Shown here piece after piece: positions 46,248-58,162 of a stretch of 64,000 bases of DNA. The notes under the pieces were generated by a model. The model did not search any database. It was not told the DNA's origin and saw only the letters and a list, made by a program, of their open reading frames with translations. Made by a program: the position numbers and the translations under genes. Every line of letters starts with the position of its first letter. Within the stretch, counting starts at the first letter, position 1. The stretch comes from Pseudomonas sp. GOM7 (GTDB lineage: Bacteria; Pseudomonadota; Gammaproteobacteria; Pseudomonadales; Pseudomonadaceae): NCBI RefSeq assembly GCF_026723825.1, contig NZ_CP113519.1:1984001-2048000 (forward strand). Reading direction: 5' to 3'.

Positions 46248-46487
46248 ATGCCTACATCCTTTCTGGAAATCGTCGAACTGCCCGATGGGCGTATCGCCTT
46301 GCGCCGAGCAGAGGACGAGGAGGCATTGGTAACTTTGGATTTCTCTGCCGATGCCAAGGCCTTTCTGCAGGGCCAGCATATCGAGGTGGCCAAGGCCATG
46401 CTCAATGTCGGAGTGCAGATGGCCGGTCGAATGGCCGAAGGTGATTTCAGCAGCGAAGAAGAGGAAGGGCCGAGAGTCCTGCACTGA
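46248..46487 (+). CDS. Small acidic conserved protein of unknown function
   Basis: The 79-residue product (MPTSFLEIVELPDGRIALRR onward) has a strand-rich N-terminal part, a helix with GQHIEVAKAMLNVGVQMAGR, and an acidic tail SEEEEGP. Start ATG 46248 follows an AT-rich leader. It ends 24 bases before a bidirectional terminator shared with sulA. Genes of this size occupy the same position between topA and sulA in other pseudomonads, from memory. Confidence 0.72.
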   Translation: MPTSFLEIVELPDGRIALRRAEDEEALVTLDFSADAKAFLQGQHIEVAKAMLNVGVQMAGRMAEGDFSSEEEEGPRVLH

Positions 46488-46511
46488 GGCTGAGGCGCTA
46501 CGACACAACGC

Positions 46512-46540
46512 AAACGGGGCTCATTGGAGCCCCGTTTTCA
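46512..46540. terminator. Bidirectional terminator between convergent genes
   Basis: An 11-bp perfect stem AAACGGGGCTC / GAGCCCCGTTT with an ATTG loop, flanked by A and T runs; it lies between the rightward 79-residue gene and the leftward sulA. Confidence 0.88.
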
Positions 46541-46554
46541 TTTGTGAGCCTGAT

Positions 46555-47025
46555 TCAGCCCAGGCTGATGTTGAGGCTCTGCGCTCCACCGCTAACGGCG
46601 GCCTGTACCAGGCGTTGGCGAGTACTGCGTTCGACAGGGTGTAGCCAGCTGATGACGGTATGGCTGCGGCCCAGTTTTAGGGCTTCCTCGGCCAGCTCCA
46701 GGGCGCTTTGCCCTTGCCGTGGTTGCAGCAGCAGGATGCGTTCGCGGTTTAGCCCGGCATCGCGTAGCCAGCTTTGCGTGAGGCTGGCGGGTGGCGCCAC
46801 CAGGGTCAGCCAACGTGCGTCCTGGTTCTGGCTCAGCTCGCGCAGGATCGGCGCCAGCAAGTGCAGGCAGTGGCCGGCAGCGCCGCGCAGAGCCAATTCA
46901 CTGAAAGCCTGATCATCCTCGCTGTGGGCGATGCTGTCAGCAACCAGTGGCTCGCTCGACGCGCCAGCAAGGAATGCGTCGAAAAGTGGGAGTTGTGGGC
47001 GCTCGAACGACTGCTGCATTTGCAT
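46555..47025 (-). CDS. sulA: Cell division inhibitor SulA
   Basis: SulA blocks FtsZ polymerisation during the SOS response. The 156-residue protein is of the Pseudomonas type, with EDDQAFSELALRGAAGHCLH, LAPILRELSQNQDARWLTLVAPPA and LIRDAGLN-like AWLRDAGLNRERILLLQ. It lies 9 bases downstream of lexA on the same strand and has no LexA box of its own, so it is transcribed from the lexA promoter and induced with it. Confidence 0.92.
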   Translation of the reverse strand: MQMQQSFERPQLPLFDAFLAGASSEPLVADSIAHSEDDQAFSELALRGAAGHCLHLLAPILRELSQNQDARWLTLVAPPASLTQSWLRDAGLNRERILLLQPRQGQSALELAEEALKLGRSHTVISWLHPVERSTRQRLVQAAVSGGAQSLNISLG

Positions 47026-47034
47026 GGCGTTTCC

Positions 47035-47649
47035 TCAGCGGCGGATTACACCGACACTCAAACCTTCGATGACCAGATCCTGATGTTCCAGATCCACTTC
47101 GATCGGGGCGAACTCAGGGTTCTCGGCGATCAGCCAGACCTTGTTGCCCTCGCGCTTGAAACGCTTGACCGTCACTTCATCGTCGATGCGAGCGACGACG
47201 ATCTGGCCGTTGCGTGCTTCGCGGGTGGTGTGTACGGCGAGCAGATCACCATCGAAAATACCGATGTCCTTCATGCTCATGCCGCGCACACGCAGCAGAT
47301 AGTCGGCCCTGGGCTGAAAGAAGGCCGGGTTGATCTGGCAGGATTCCTCGACATGCTGCTGGGCGAGGATCGGTGCACCGGCAGCGACACGACCGATCAC
47401 GGGCAGGCCATCGTCTTCGTTGGCGGCACCAGGCTCGAAACCGGGGATGCGGATGCCGCGTGAGGCGCCTGGGGTCATCTCGATGGCGCCCTTGCGGGCC
47501 AGGGCCTTGAGATGCTCTTCTGCCGCGTTGGGCGACTTGAACCCCAGCTCCTGGGCGATTTCCGCGCGGGTAGGGGGGTAGCCATTGTCTTCCAGGCAGC
47601 GTTTGATGAAGGCAAGGATTTCAGCTTGGCGTGGCGTCAGTTTCAGCAT
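47035..47649 (-). CDS. lexA: SOS repressor LexA
   Basis: LexA represses SOS genes until RecA filaments trigger its self-cleavage. The 204-residue protein has an N-terminal winged helix ([20 protein letters not shown]), the scissile Ala90-Gly91 in [11 protein letters not shown], and the catalytic Ser125 (RGMSMKDIG) and Lys162 ([10 protein letters not shown]). ATG 47649 begins [10 protein letters not shown]; the frame extends further upstream only because no stop interrupts it. Two LexA boxes precede the start. sulA follows in the same operon. Confidence 0.97.
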   Translation of the reverse strand: MLKLTPRQAEILAFIKRCLEDNGYPPTRAEIAQELGFKSPNAAEEHLKALARKGAIEMTPGASRGIRIPGFEPGAANEDDGLPVIGRVAAGAPILAQQHVEESCQINPAFFQPRADYLLRVRGMSMKDIGIFDGDLLAVHTTREARNGQIVVARIDDEVTVKRFKREGNKVWLIAENPEFAPIEVDLEHQDLVIEGLSVGVIRR

Positions 47650-47658
47650 GGCTGGGCT

Positions 47659-47693
47659 CTGTCTTTTTATACAGTGACTGGGATTATATACAG
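47659..47693. promoter_or_regulatory. Two LexA boxes
   Basis: CTG-tctttttata-CAG (47659-47674) and CTG-ggattatata-CAG (47678-47693) both keep the CTG-N10-CAG core with AT-rich centres, separated by three bases. They lie 10-44 bases upstream of lexA, as expected for autoregulation of lexA-sulA. Confidence 0.9.
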
Positions 47694-47834
47694 TAAGCGT
47701 GGCTTGGCAATCATCAATTTCAGTGTGCTTGCGCGGGTCTGTAACTTGTCGCTCGCTATGGGCGTCTTTGCCTGTTGTATGCTGTGACTGCTCGGACAAA
47801 ATCCGGCTCGCGCGGCTTGACAATTCGATGGGCT

Positions 47835-47861
47835 GAAACGTATGTTTCAAACAAGTGTTTG
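47835..47861. promoter_or_regulatory. Two overlapping PsrA operators
   Basis: GAAAC-gtat-GTTTC (47835-47848) and CAAAC-aagt-GTTTG (47848-47861) are both perfect matches to (G/C)AAAC-N4-GTTT(G/C) and share one base. They end 14 bases before the psrA start codon, so PsrA bound here would block transcription or translation of its own gene. PsrA autoregulation is known. Confidence 0.88.
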
Positions 47862-47875
47862 TCAGGTGATCATTC

Positions 47876-48583
47876 ATGGCTCAGTCGGAAACCGTTGAAC
47901 GCATTCTCGATGCTGCGGAACAGCTGTTCGCGGAAAAGGGCTTCGCCGAAACCTCGTTGCGCCTGATCACCAGCAAGGCTGGGGTCAACCTGGCAGCGGT
48001 GAACTACCACTTCGGCTCGAAGAAGGCGCTGATCCAGGCGGTCTTCTCGCGCTTTCTCGGCCCCTTCTGTGCCAGTCTGGAAAAGGAGCTCGACCGCCGC
48101 CAGGCCAAGAGTGAAGCCCCGGCGACCCTTGAAGAGCTGCTGGAGTTGCTGGTGGAGCAGGCGTTGGCGGTGAAGCCGCGCAGTGGCAATGACCTGTCCA
48201 TTTTCATGCGCCTGCTCGGCTTGGCCTTCAGTCAGAGCCAGGGGCACCTGCGCAAGTACCTGGAAGAGGTCTACGGCAAGGTGTTCCGTCGCTACATGTT
48301 GCTGGTGCACGATGCCGCACCGCGCATCCCTCCGCTGGAGCTGTTCTGGCGCGTGCACTTCATGCTGGGTGCGGCGGCGTTCAGCATGTCCGGGATCAAG
48401 GCGCTGCGGGCCATGGCCGAGACCGATTTCGGCGTCCACACCTCCATCGAGCAGGTCATGCGCATGATGGTGCCTTTCCTGGCCGCCGGGATGCGCGCCG
48501 ATAGCGGGGTTGCCGATCCGCTGCTGGCAAGCGCCCAGCTCAAGCCCCGCAACAAGCCAGTGAGCGTGCCGGCCAAGGCATGA
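47876..48583 (+). CDS. psrA: TetR-family fatty-acid-responsive regulator PsrA
   Basis: PsrA represses fadBA and its own gene and activates rpoS in P. aeruginosa and P. putida; long-chain fatty acids release it from DNA. The 235-residue protein has an N-terminal TetR helix-turn-helix ([20 protein letters not shown], then [20 protein letters not shown]) and a helical ligand-binding domain ([19 protein letters not shown] to [13 protein letters not shown]). It is divergent from lexA and preceded by two overlapping PsrA boxes. The predicted fadB operator in this window supports the assignment. Confidence 0.93.
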   Translation: MAQSETVERILDAAEQLFAEKGFAETSLRLITSKAGVNLAAVNYHFGSKKALIQAVFSRFLGPFCASLEKELDRRQAKSEAPATLEELLELLVEQALAVKPRSGNDLSIFMRLLGLAFSQSQGHLRKYLEEVYGKVFRRYMLLVHDAAPRIPPLELFWRVHFMLGAAAFSMSGIKALRAMAETDFGVHTSIEQVMRMMVPFLAAGMRADSGVADPLLASAQLKPRNKPVSVPAKA

Positions 48584-48625
48584 CGGCGGTGTGCGTGGCG
48601 CAAGGCATCCGCTAAGCTAGCCGGC

Positions 48626-49153
48626 ATGGCGGATCTCGATTTCTTGCATATCTCCCTCGCTGATCAGGCGCTCTACGGCTTTGCTGGCGGGCGTCTGCTC
48701 GTGCGTTTTGCCGTTTCCACAGCGCTCAATGGCCCCGGTGAACGCAATGGCAGTGGCTGCACGCCGCGCGGCCTGCATCAGGTGCGTGCGCGTATCGGCG
48801 CCGGGCTGCCGCTGGCGGCCGTGCTGCGGGGGCGGCGCTGGACCGGGGAGGTCTGGTCACCCGAGTTGCACCAGCAGTTTCCCGGGCGCGACTGGATACT
48901 GACTCGCATTCTCTGGCTCAGCGGTCTGGAGCCGGGGCGCAATCGCCTGGGCGAGGTGGACACCTTTCGCCGCTATATCTATCTGCACGGCACACCGGAT
49001 ACGGAACCCATGGGTGAGCCGTTGTCCCATGGCTGCGTGCGTATGCGTAACGCCGACATGCTGGCGCTATTCGATCGCGTGCCGTTGCACTGCCGGGTGC
49101 GCATCGACGAGGCGCCATGCCCGCAGTGGGCGGCAGATCAAGACTTTCAATAA
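48626..49153 (+). CDS. L,D-transpeptidase (YkuD domain)
   Basis: YkuD-domain enzymes form 3-3 cross-links in peptidoglycan or attach lipoproteins to it. The 175-residue protein consists of the catalytic domain with His121 (YLHGTPD) and the catalytic Cys137 in SHGCVRM, which matches the HxxxxxxxxxxxxxxSHGC(V/I)R(M/L) pattern. There is no classical signal peptide in the predicted N-terminus (MADLDFLHISLAD), so its location is unclear. The start is the first ATG after psrA (48626). nagZ follows after a short spacer, so both may work in wall turnover. Confidence 0.88.
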   Translation: MADLDFLHISLADQALYGFAGGRLLVRFAVSTALNGPGERNGSGCTPRGLHQVRARIGAGLPLAAVLRGRRWTGEVWSPELHQQFPGRDWILTRILWLSGLEPGRNRLGEVDTFRRYIYLHGTPDTEPMGEPLSHGCVRMRNADMLALFDRVPLHCRVRIDEAPCPQWAADQDFQ

Positions 49154-49164
49154 GGAATATCCCC

Positions 49165-50906
<1,742 letters not shown>

Positions 50907-50918
50907 GCCTTGGGCTAT

Positions 50919-50947
50919 GAAAAAGGGCCGCGAAGCGGCCCTTTTTC
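50919..50947. terminator. Bidirectional terminator
   Basis: GAAAAAGGGCCGC / GCGGCCCTTTTTC with a GAA loop: a perfect 13-bp stem with A and T runs on either side, between convergent genes. Confidence 0.92.
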
Positions 50948-50965
50948 ATTTACCTGCAGATGCAC

Positions 50966-51490
50966 TCAGAGCGGGCTGATGCGGATGAGCGCGCCCAGGC
51001 TGCCGTGGTCGAGGTAGGTCAGGCTGTTGTCTTTCAGGCGCTGGCTCACCTTCATGTGTTCGCTGGCCTCGACCAGGCCGTCCGCGCTGAAGTGGTTGAT
51101 CCACAGATCCAGATCCAGGTCGGTGAAGCGCTCCTGCACGAAGTTCAGCGTACCTTCGACCGGATAGTGGCCGATCTGGCCATCGCCGCTGTTGACGGAG
51201 ACGCGGCTCGGGCTGCTGCCCAGGGTCTGGCTCCAGGCCTTGTGCAGCAGGAGCTGGTAGCCGTTGCCGGGGTTGAGCTTGGCTGCTTCGCCGTTCAGCG
51301 CGGTGGAGCGTTCGCTACCGCCGATTGGCAGGGCGTCGCCAGCCCAGTCGTCCGGGGCGATCTTCGGTGCGATCACGGGTTCGCCGCCCTGGCGGAATAC
51401 CAGCAGCTCGACCTGGTACAGGCGGTCGGCGAAGGCGCTCGGGGCGAGCAGGCAGAGCAGCAGGGCGATCAGGTGCAGTGGGCGCATCAT
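50966..51490 (-). CDS. CsiV-like periplasmic protein
   Basis: The 174-residue protein has a signal peptide (MRPLHLIALLLCLLAPSAFA) and begins DRLYQVELLVFRQGGEPV, the feature of the CsiV family, whose Shewanella/Vibrio member is a peptidoglycan-binding protein required for LdtA-dependent growth or pairing. The C-terminal half includes LDLWINHFSADGLVEASEHM and KVSQRLKDNSLTYLDHGSLG. It lies 12 bases downstream of mfd on the same strand and is probably co-transcribed. The assignment rests on the N-terminal motif. Confidence 0.75.
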   Translation of the reverse strand: MMRPLHLIALLLCLLAPSAFADRLYQVELLVFRQGGEPVIAPKIAPDDWAGDALPIGGSERSTALNGEAAKLNPGNGYQLLLHKAWSQTLGSSPSRVSVNSGDGQIGHYPVEGTLNFVQERFTDLDLDLWINHFSADGLVEASEHMKVSQRLKDNSLTYLDHGSLGALIRISPL

Positions 51491-51501
51491 GGGTGAATCC
51501 T

Positions 51502-54500
51502 TCAGGTGGTGGGCGCAAGGCGCTCGAACAGGGCTTCCAGGGTGTTGAAGCGCTCTTCCGCGCGCTCCATCGGCACCTGGATCTTGAAGACGGTGGCGCC
51601 TTCAAACTTGTAGCGTTTCGGCTGGGCCTGGATCAGCTTGATCAGGGTCAGCGGGTCGACGCAGGTTTCCGCGGCGAATTCGATGCGACCACCCTGCGGG
51701 CCGGCGTCGACCTTGGTGATGCCCAGCTTGTCGGCTTGCAGCTTGAGCAGGGTCAGGCGCATCAGGTGCTTGGTCGGCTCGGGCAGCAGGCCGAAGCGGT
51801 CGATCATCTCCACCTGCAGCTCCTTCAGGCCGTCCTCGTCAGTGGCCGAGGCGATGCGTTTGTAGAGGATCAGGCGCGCATGCACGTCGGGCAGGTAGTC
51901 CTCGGGGATCAGCGCCGGTACGCGCAGGTTGATCTCCGGGCCGCCGCCCAGCGGCTGCTCGAGGTTGGGTTGTTCGCCTTTCTGGATGGCCTTGACCGCG
52001 CGCTCGAGCATTTCCATGTACAGGGTGAAACCGACAGCCTGGATCTGTCCGCTCTGGCCGTCGCCGAGCAGTTCGCCGGCGCCACGGATTTCCAGGTCGT
52101 GGGTGGCGAGAATGAAGCCGGCGCCGAGATCCTGCGCGCCAGCGATGGCCTCCAGGCGCTTCTGCGCATCTTCGGTCATGCTCTTGCGTGGCGGTGTGAG
52201 CAGGTAGGCGTAGGCCTGGTGGTGGCTACGACCGACGCGACCACGCAACTGGTGCAACTGGGCCAGGCCGAACTTGTCGGCGCGTTCGATGATGATGGTG
52301 TTGGCGCTGGGCACGTCGATGCCGGTTTCGATGATGGTCGAGGCCACCAGCACGTTGAAACGCTTGTGGTAGAAATCGCTCATCACCTGTTCGAGATCGC
52401 GCTCGCGCATCTGCCCGTGGCCAATGCCGATGCGTGCCTCCGGCACCAGCTCGGCCAGATCGGCAGCGCATTTCTCGATGGTCTTCACATCGTTGTGCAG
52501 GTAGTACACCTGGCCGCCGCGCAGCAGCTCGCGCAGCAGCGCTTCCTTGATGGTCGGCTTGTTCTCCTCCATGACGAAGGTGCGTACCGACAAGCGCCGC
52601 GCCGGCGGCGTGGCGATGATCGACAGGTCGCGCATGCCGGCCACGGCCATGTTCAGGGTACGCGGAATCGGCGTGGCGGTGAGGGTAAGGATATCCACCT
52701 CGCTGCGCAGGGCCTTGAGCTGTTCCTTCTGGCGTACGCCGAAACGGTGTTCCTCGTCGATGATCACCAGGCCCAGGTTGTGGAACTTGACGTCATCCTG
52801 CAGCAGCTTGTGGGTGCCGATGACGATATCCACCTTGCCTTCGGCCAGTTGCTGCACGGCGCCTTCGACTTCCTTGGCACTCTTGAAGCGGCTCATCACT
52901 TCCACCTTCACCGGCCAGTCGGCGAAGCGGTCGCGGAAGCTGTTGTAGTGCTGCTGGGCGAGCAGGGTGGTGGGCACCAGCACGGCCACCTGTTTGCCGC
53001 TGTGTACGGCGATGAAGGCGGCGCGCATGGCCACTTCGGTCTTGCCGAAGCCGACATCGCCGCAGACCAGGCGATCCATCGGCTTGCCGGCCAGCATGTC
53101 GGCGCGCACGGCGTCGATGGCGGCCTGCTGATCCGGGGTTTCCTCGAAGGGGAAGCCGGCGCTGAAGGTGGCGTAGTCCAGGGCCGGATCCTGGAAGGCG
53201 AAGCCTTCTCGGGCGGCGCGGCGGGCGTAAATGTCGAGCAGTTCGGCCGCCACGTCGCGCACCTGTTCGGCGGCCTTGCGCTTGGCCTTCTGCCAGGTTT
53301 CCGAGCCGAGGCGGTGCAGCGGCGCCAGGGCATCGTCGCTGCCGCTGTAGCGGGCAATGAGGTGCAGGCTGGCCACCGGCACATAGAGCTTGGCCTCGTC
53401 GGCGTATTGCAGGGCGAGAAATTCGGCGGCCTGGCCGTCGAACTCCATGGTCACCAGGCCCAGGTAGCGGCCGACGCCGTGATCGATATGCACCACCGGC
53501 GCGCCTTCGCGCAGCTCGGTAAGGTTCTTGATCACGTTGTCGCCGCCGTCGCGGCCTTTTTCGCGACGACGACGCTGCATCACGCGCTGGCCGAACAGCG
53601 GATTCTCCGGGATCAGCGCCAGCTCCTCGAGCAGCAGGCCTTCGTCCAGTGGTGCGATGCAGATGTTCAGGCGCTCTTGGCTTTCGGCGAACGCTGGCCA
53701 GCCATCGACTTCCTTGGGCTTGAGCTTGAGGCGGGCGAGCAATTCCAGCAGCACCTCGCGGCGCCCGGCCGATTCGGCGCAGAACAGCACGCGGCCCTGA
53801 TATTCCTCGATGAAGCGGCGCAGCGCCGCCAGCGGCTCACCGGCCTTGGCCTGGATCGCCAGGTCGGGCAGGGCGCTTGCCTCGAAACGGGTGTTGCCGA
53901 CACCGGGTTCGATGTCGTCCTGGTTGACCACCACCCGTGGCCAGTTCTTCAGGCGGGCGAAGCAGTCTTCCACCGGCAGGAAAATGTCGGCCGGCGGCAG
54001 CAGCGGGCGCTCGGGGTCGACGCGGCGGTCTTCATAGCGGTTGCGTGCATCCAGCCAGAATTGCTCGGCGGCTTTTTCGATGCCGGGCAGGGAGAACACC
54101 TGGGTGTCACCCGGCAGGTAGTCGAAGAGGGTGCCGGTTTCCTCGAAAAACAGCGGCAGGTAGTACTCGATGCCGGCCGGGGTGATACCGGACGACAAGT
54201 CCTGGTAGATCGGGCAGCGACGGAAATCCACGTCGAAGCGCTCGCGGAAGCGTCCGCGAAAGTCGCCGACGGCTTTCTTCTCCAGGGGAAACTCGCGCGC
54301 CGGCAGCAGGCGGATCGACTCCACCTTGTCCACCGAGCGCTGGTTTTCCGGGTCGAAGGTGCGCAGGGTCTCGATCTCGTCATCGAACAGGTCGATGCGG
54401 TAGGGCACCTCGCTGCCCATGGGGAACAGGTCGATCAGCGCGCCGCGCACGGCGAACTCGCCATGCTCGTAGACGGTATCCACGCAGCGGTAGCCGGCGG

Positions 54501-54939
54501 CTTCCAGGCGCGTGCGCATCTGCTCCACGTCCAGCTTCTGGCCCACATCCAGCACCAGGCTGCTGCCCAGCAGGAAGCGCTTCGGCGCCAGGCGGTGTAG
54601 GGCGGTGGCGATCGGCACTACGAGAATGCCGCGGCTCAGTTGCGGCAGGCGGTAGAGGGTGGCGATACGCTGGGAAATGATGTCCTGGTGCGGCGAGAAC
54701 ACATCGTAGGGCAGGGTTTCCCAGTCGGGGAAATGCAGCACCGGCAGATCCGGGGCGAAGAAGGCCAGTTCTTCCTGCAGGCGTTCGGCGCTCTGGCTGC
54801 CTTCGGTCAATACCAGGGTGAAACGCCCGGCATTGCTGGCCGCTTCGGCGATGGCCAGGGACAGGGCGGCGCCGGGCAGGTTGCCCCATTGCTGTTTGCC
54901 GGCACTGGCCGGCAGAGACGGAAGACGCAGTACGGACAC
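51502..54939 (-). CDS. mfd: Transcription-repair coupling factor Mfd
   Basis: Mfd displaces stalled RNA polymerase and recruits UvrAB. The 1145-residue protein has an N-terminal UvrB-homology region (PVLHFPDWETLPYDVFSPHQ), an RNA-polymerase-interaction domain (VHIDHGVGRYLGLV), the translocase domain with Walker A GDVGFGKTEVAMRAA and DEEHRFG, and the C-terminal TRCF domain (QADKLGITKVDAGPQGGRIE). I set the start at GTG 54939 (MSVLRLPSLPASAG), which gives the usual family length. The reading frame continues open through the antisense strand of the adjacent gap gene to 56313, but that extension is not coding. Confidence 0.95.
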   Translation of the reverse strand: MSVLRLPSLPASAGKQQWGNLPGAALSLAIAEAASNAGRFTLVLTEGSQSAERLQEELAFFAPDLPVLHFPDWETLPYDVFSPHQDIISQRIATLYRLPQLSRGILVVPIATALHRLAPKRFLLGSSLVLDVGQKLDVEQMRTRLEAAGYRCVDTVYEHGEFAVRGALIDLFPMGSEVPYRIDLFDDEIETLRTFDPENQRSVDKVESIRLLPAREFPLEKKAVGDFRGRFRERFDVDFRRCPIYQDLSSGITPAGIEYYLPLFFEETGTLFDYLPGDTQVFSLPGIEKAAEQFWLDARNRYEDRRVDPERPLLPPADIFLPVEDCFARLKNWPRVVVNQDDIEPGVGNTRFEASALPDLAIQAKAGEPLAALRRFIEEYQGRVLFCAESAGRREVLLELLARLKLKPKEVDGWPAFAESQERLNICIAPLDEGLLLEELALIPENPLFGQRVMQRRRREKGRDGGDNVIKNLTELREGAPVVHIDHGVGRYLGLVTMEFDGQAAEFLALQYADEAKLYVPVASLHLIARYSGSDDALAPLHRLGSETWQKAKRKAAEQVRDVAAELLDIYARRAAREGFAFQDPALDYATFSAGFPFEETPDQQAAIDAVRADMLAGKPMDRLVCGDVGFGKTEVAMRAAFIAVHSGKQVAVLVPTTLLAQQHYNSFRDRFADWPVKVEVMSRFKSAKEVEGAVQQLAEGKVDIVIGTHKLLQDDVKFHNLGLVIIDEEHRFGVRQKEQLKALRSEVDILTLTATPIPRTLNMAVAGMRDLSIIATPPARRLSVRTFVMEENKPTIKEALLRELLRGGQVYYLHNDVKTIEKCAADLAELVPEARIGIGHGQMRERDLEQVMSDFYHKRFNVLVASTIIETGIDVPSANTIIIERADKFGLAQLHQLRGRVGRSHHQAYAYLLTPPRKSMTEDAQKRLEAIAGAQDLGAGFILATHDLEIRGAGELLGDGQSGQIQAVGFTLYMEMLERAVKAIQKGEQPNLEQPLGGGPEINLRVPALIPEDYLPDVHARLILYKRIASATDEDGLKELQVEMIDRFGLLPEPTKHLMRLTLLKLQADKLGITKVDAGPQGGRIEFAAETCVDPLTLIKLIQAQPKRYKFEGATVFKIQVPMERAEERFNTLEALFERLAPTT

Positions 54940-55089
54940 GGGCGGCTCACGGTCGTGACGAAAAGGCCGGGAATTGTAGCGGGGCTTGGTGGTCAATGTC
55001 AGTCGCGACAGGCGCGCATTGCTCATGCTTGCGTGCGCCGTCATAATGTAGCCCCTTTTTTCAGCCCCTACATGTGGAAGGTATTGCCC

Positions 55090-56538
55090 GTGACTCAGAA
55101 GCCCGACCAGTGTCTCGGTGAATGGATCGATCGTGAAGCCCTTGCCGAAGCAATGATTCCGTTGATTGGTCAGCTCTACCGCAACAACAATGTGGTGACC
55201 TCGATCTATGGCCGTGGCCTGATCAACCGTTCGGTCATCGACATCCTCAAGGCTCACCGTTTCGCCCGTCATCGCCTGGCCGACGAGACCGAGCTGTCGG
55301 TACACGACACCTTCCCCATGCTCAAGGCCATGAGCGAACTCAAGCTGGGCGCCGCTTCGGTGGACCTGGGCAAGCTGGTCGCCAAGTTCAAGGCCGAGGC
55401 TGCCGGTCGCAGCGTCGAGCAGTTCGTCAAGGACGAGCTGGCCGATGTGGTGGGCAAGCAGAACGGCGCGGCCCGTGAAGGCACCGATGTGGTGCTGTAC
55501 GGTTTCGGTCGCATCGGTCGTCTGCTGGCGCGCATCCTGATCGAGAAGACCGGTGGTGGCGACGGCCTGCGCCTGCGTGCCGTGGTGGTGCGCAAGGGTG
55601 CCGACAACGATCTGGTCAAGCGCGCCAGCCTGCTGCGTCGCGATTCGGTGCATGGCAAGTTCAATGGCACCATCACCATCGACGAAGAGCACAACACCAT
55701 CACCGCCAACGGCAACCTGATCCAGGTGATCTACTCCAACGACCCGGCGTCCATCGACTACACCCAGTACGGCATCAAGAATGCCCTGCTGGTGGACAAC
55801 ACCGGCAAATGGCGTGATGCCGAAGGTCTCGGCCAGCACCTCAAATGCCCGGGCATCGACCGCGTGGTGCTGACCGCACCGGGCAAGGGCGCGCTGAAGA
55901 ACATCGTGCATGGCATCAACCACGGCGAAATCACTGCCGAGGACAAGATCATCTCCGCTGCCTCCTGCACCACCAACGCCATCGTGCCGGTGCTCAAGGC
56001 GGTCAACGATCAGTACGGCATCGTCAACGGTCACGTCGAGACCGTGCACTCCTACACCAACGACCAGAACCTGATCGACAACTTCCACAAGGGCAGTCGT
56101 CGTGGTCGTAGTGCCGCGCTGAACATGGTGATCACCGAAACCGGCGCCGCCACCGCTGCCGCCAAGGCACTGCCAGTGCTCAAGGGCAAGCTGACCGGCA
56201 ACGCCATTCGCGTGCCGACGCCGAACGTGTCCATGGCCATCCTCAACCTGAACCTGGAAAAGGCCACCACCCGCGAAGAGATCAACGAGTACCTGCGCCA
56301 GATGGCCATGCACTCGGACCTGCAGAAGCAGATCGACTTCGTCAGCTCGCAGGAAGTGGTGTCCACCGACTTCGTCGGCTCACGCCATGCCGGTGTGGTC
56401 GATGCCGAGGCCACCATCGCCAATGACAACCGCGTCGTGCTGTACGTGTGGTACGACAACGAGTTCGGCTATAGCTGCCAGGTGGTGCGTGTGATGGAAG
56501 ACATGGCCGGGGTCAACCCGCCAGCCTTTCCCCGCTGA
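55090..56538 (+). CDS. gap: Glyceraldehyde-3-phosphate dehydrogenase, long N-terminal form
   Basis: The 482-residue protein has a GAPDH core starting near residue 133 (TDVVLYGFGRIGRLLARIL), with the catalytic Cys293 in SAASCTTNAIVPVL and the terminal motif NRVVLYVWYDNEFGYSCQVVR. A 130-residue helical extension precedes the core (MTQKPDQCLGEWIDREALAE onward), as in the second GAPDH of pseudomonads; this form is thought to act mainly in gluconeogenesis. GTG 55090 is chosen by homology; an ATG at 55072 would add six residues. It diverges from mfd and precedes the nqr operon. Confidence 0.93.
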   Translation: MTQKPDQCLGEWIDREALAEAMIPLIGQLYRNNNVVTSIYGRGLINRSVIDILKAHRFARHRLADETELSVHDTFPMLKAMSELKLGAASVDLGKLVAKFKAEAAGRSVEQFVKDELADVVGKQNGAAREGTDVVLYGFGRIGRLLARILIEKTGGGDGLRLRAVVVRKGADNDLVKRASLLRRDSVHGKFNGTITIDEEHNTITANGNLIQVIYSNDPASIDYTQYGIKNALLVDNTGKWRDAEGLGQHLKCPGIDRVVLTAPGKGALKNIVHGINHGEITAEDKIISAASCTTNAIVPVLKAVNDQYGIVNGHVETVHSYTNDQNLIDNFHKGSRRGRSAALNMVITETGAATAAAKALPVLKGKLTGNAIRVPTPNVSMAILNLNLEKATTREEINEYLRQMAMHSDLQKQIDFVSSQEVVSTDFVGSRHAGVVDAEATIANDNRVVLYVWYDNEFGYSCQVVRVMEDMAGVNPPAFPR

Positions 56539-56557
56539 TCGGCGGCCGGCGTGACAG

Positions 56558-56588
56558 AACGGGAGCTTCGGCTCCCGTTTTCGTTTTC
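56558..56588 (+). terminator. Intrinsic terminator after gap
   Basis: AACGGGAGC-TTCG-GCTCCCGTT with a TTTTCGTTTT tail, 20 bases past the gap stop. Confidence 0.93.
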
Positions 56589-58159
<1,571 letters not shown>

Positions 58160-58162
58160 TCC

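Noticed and set aside
54940..56313. Upstream extension of the mfd frame by 458 codons
   Set aside because: The extension is antisense to the gap gene, and Mfd has its normal length and N-terminus from GTG 54939.
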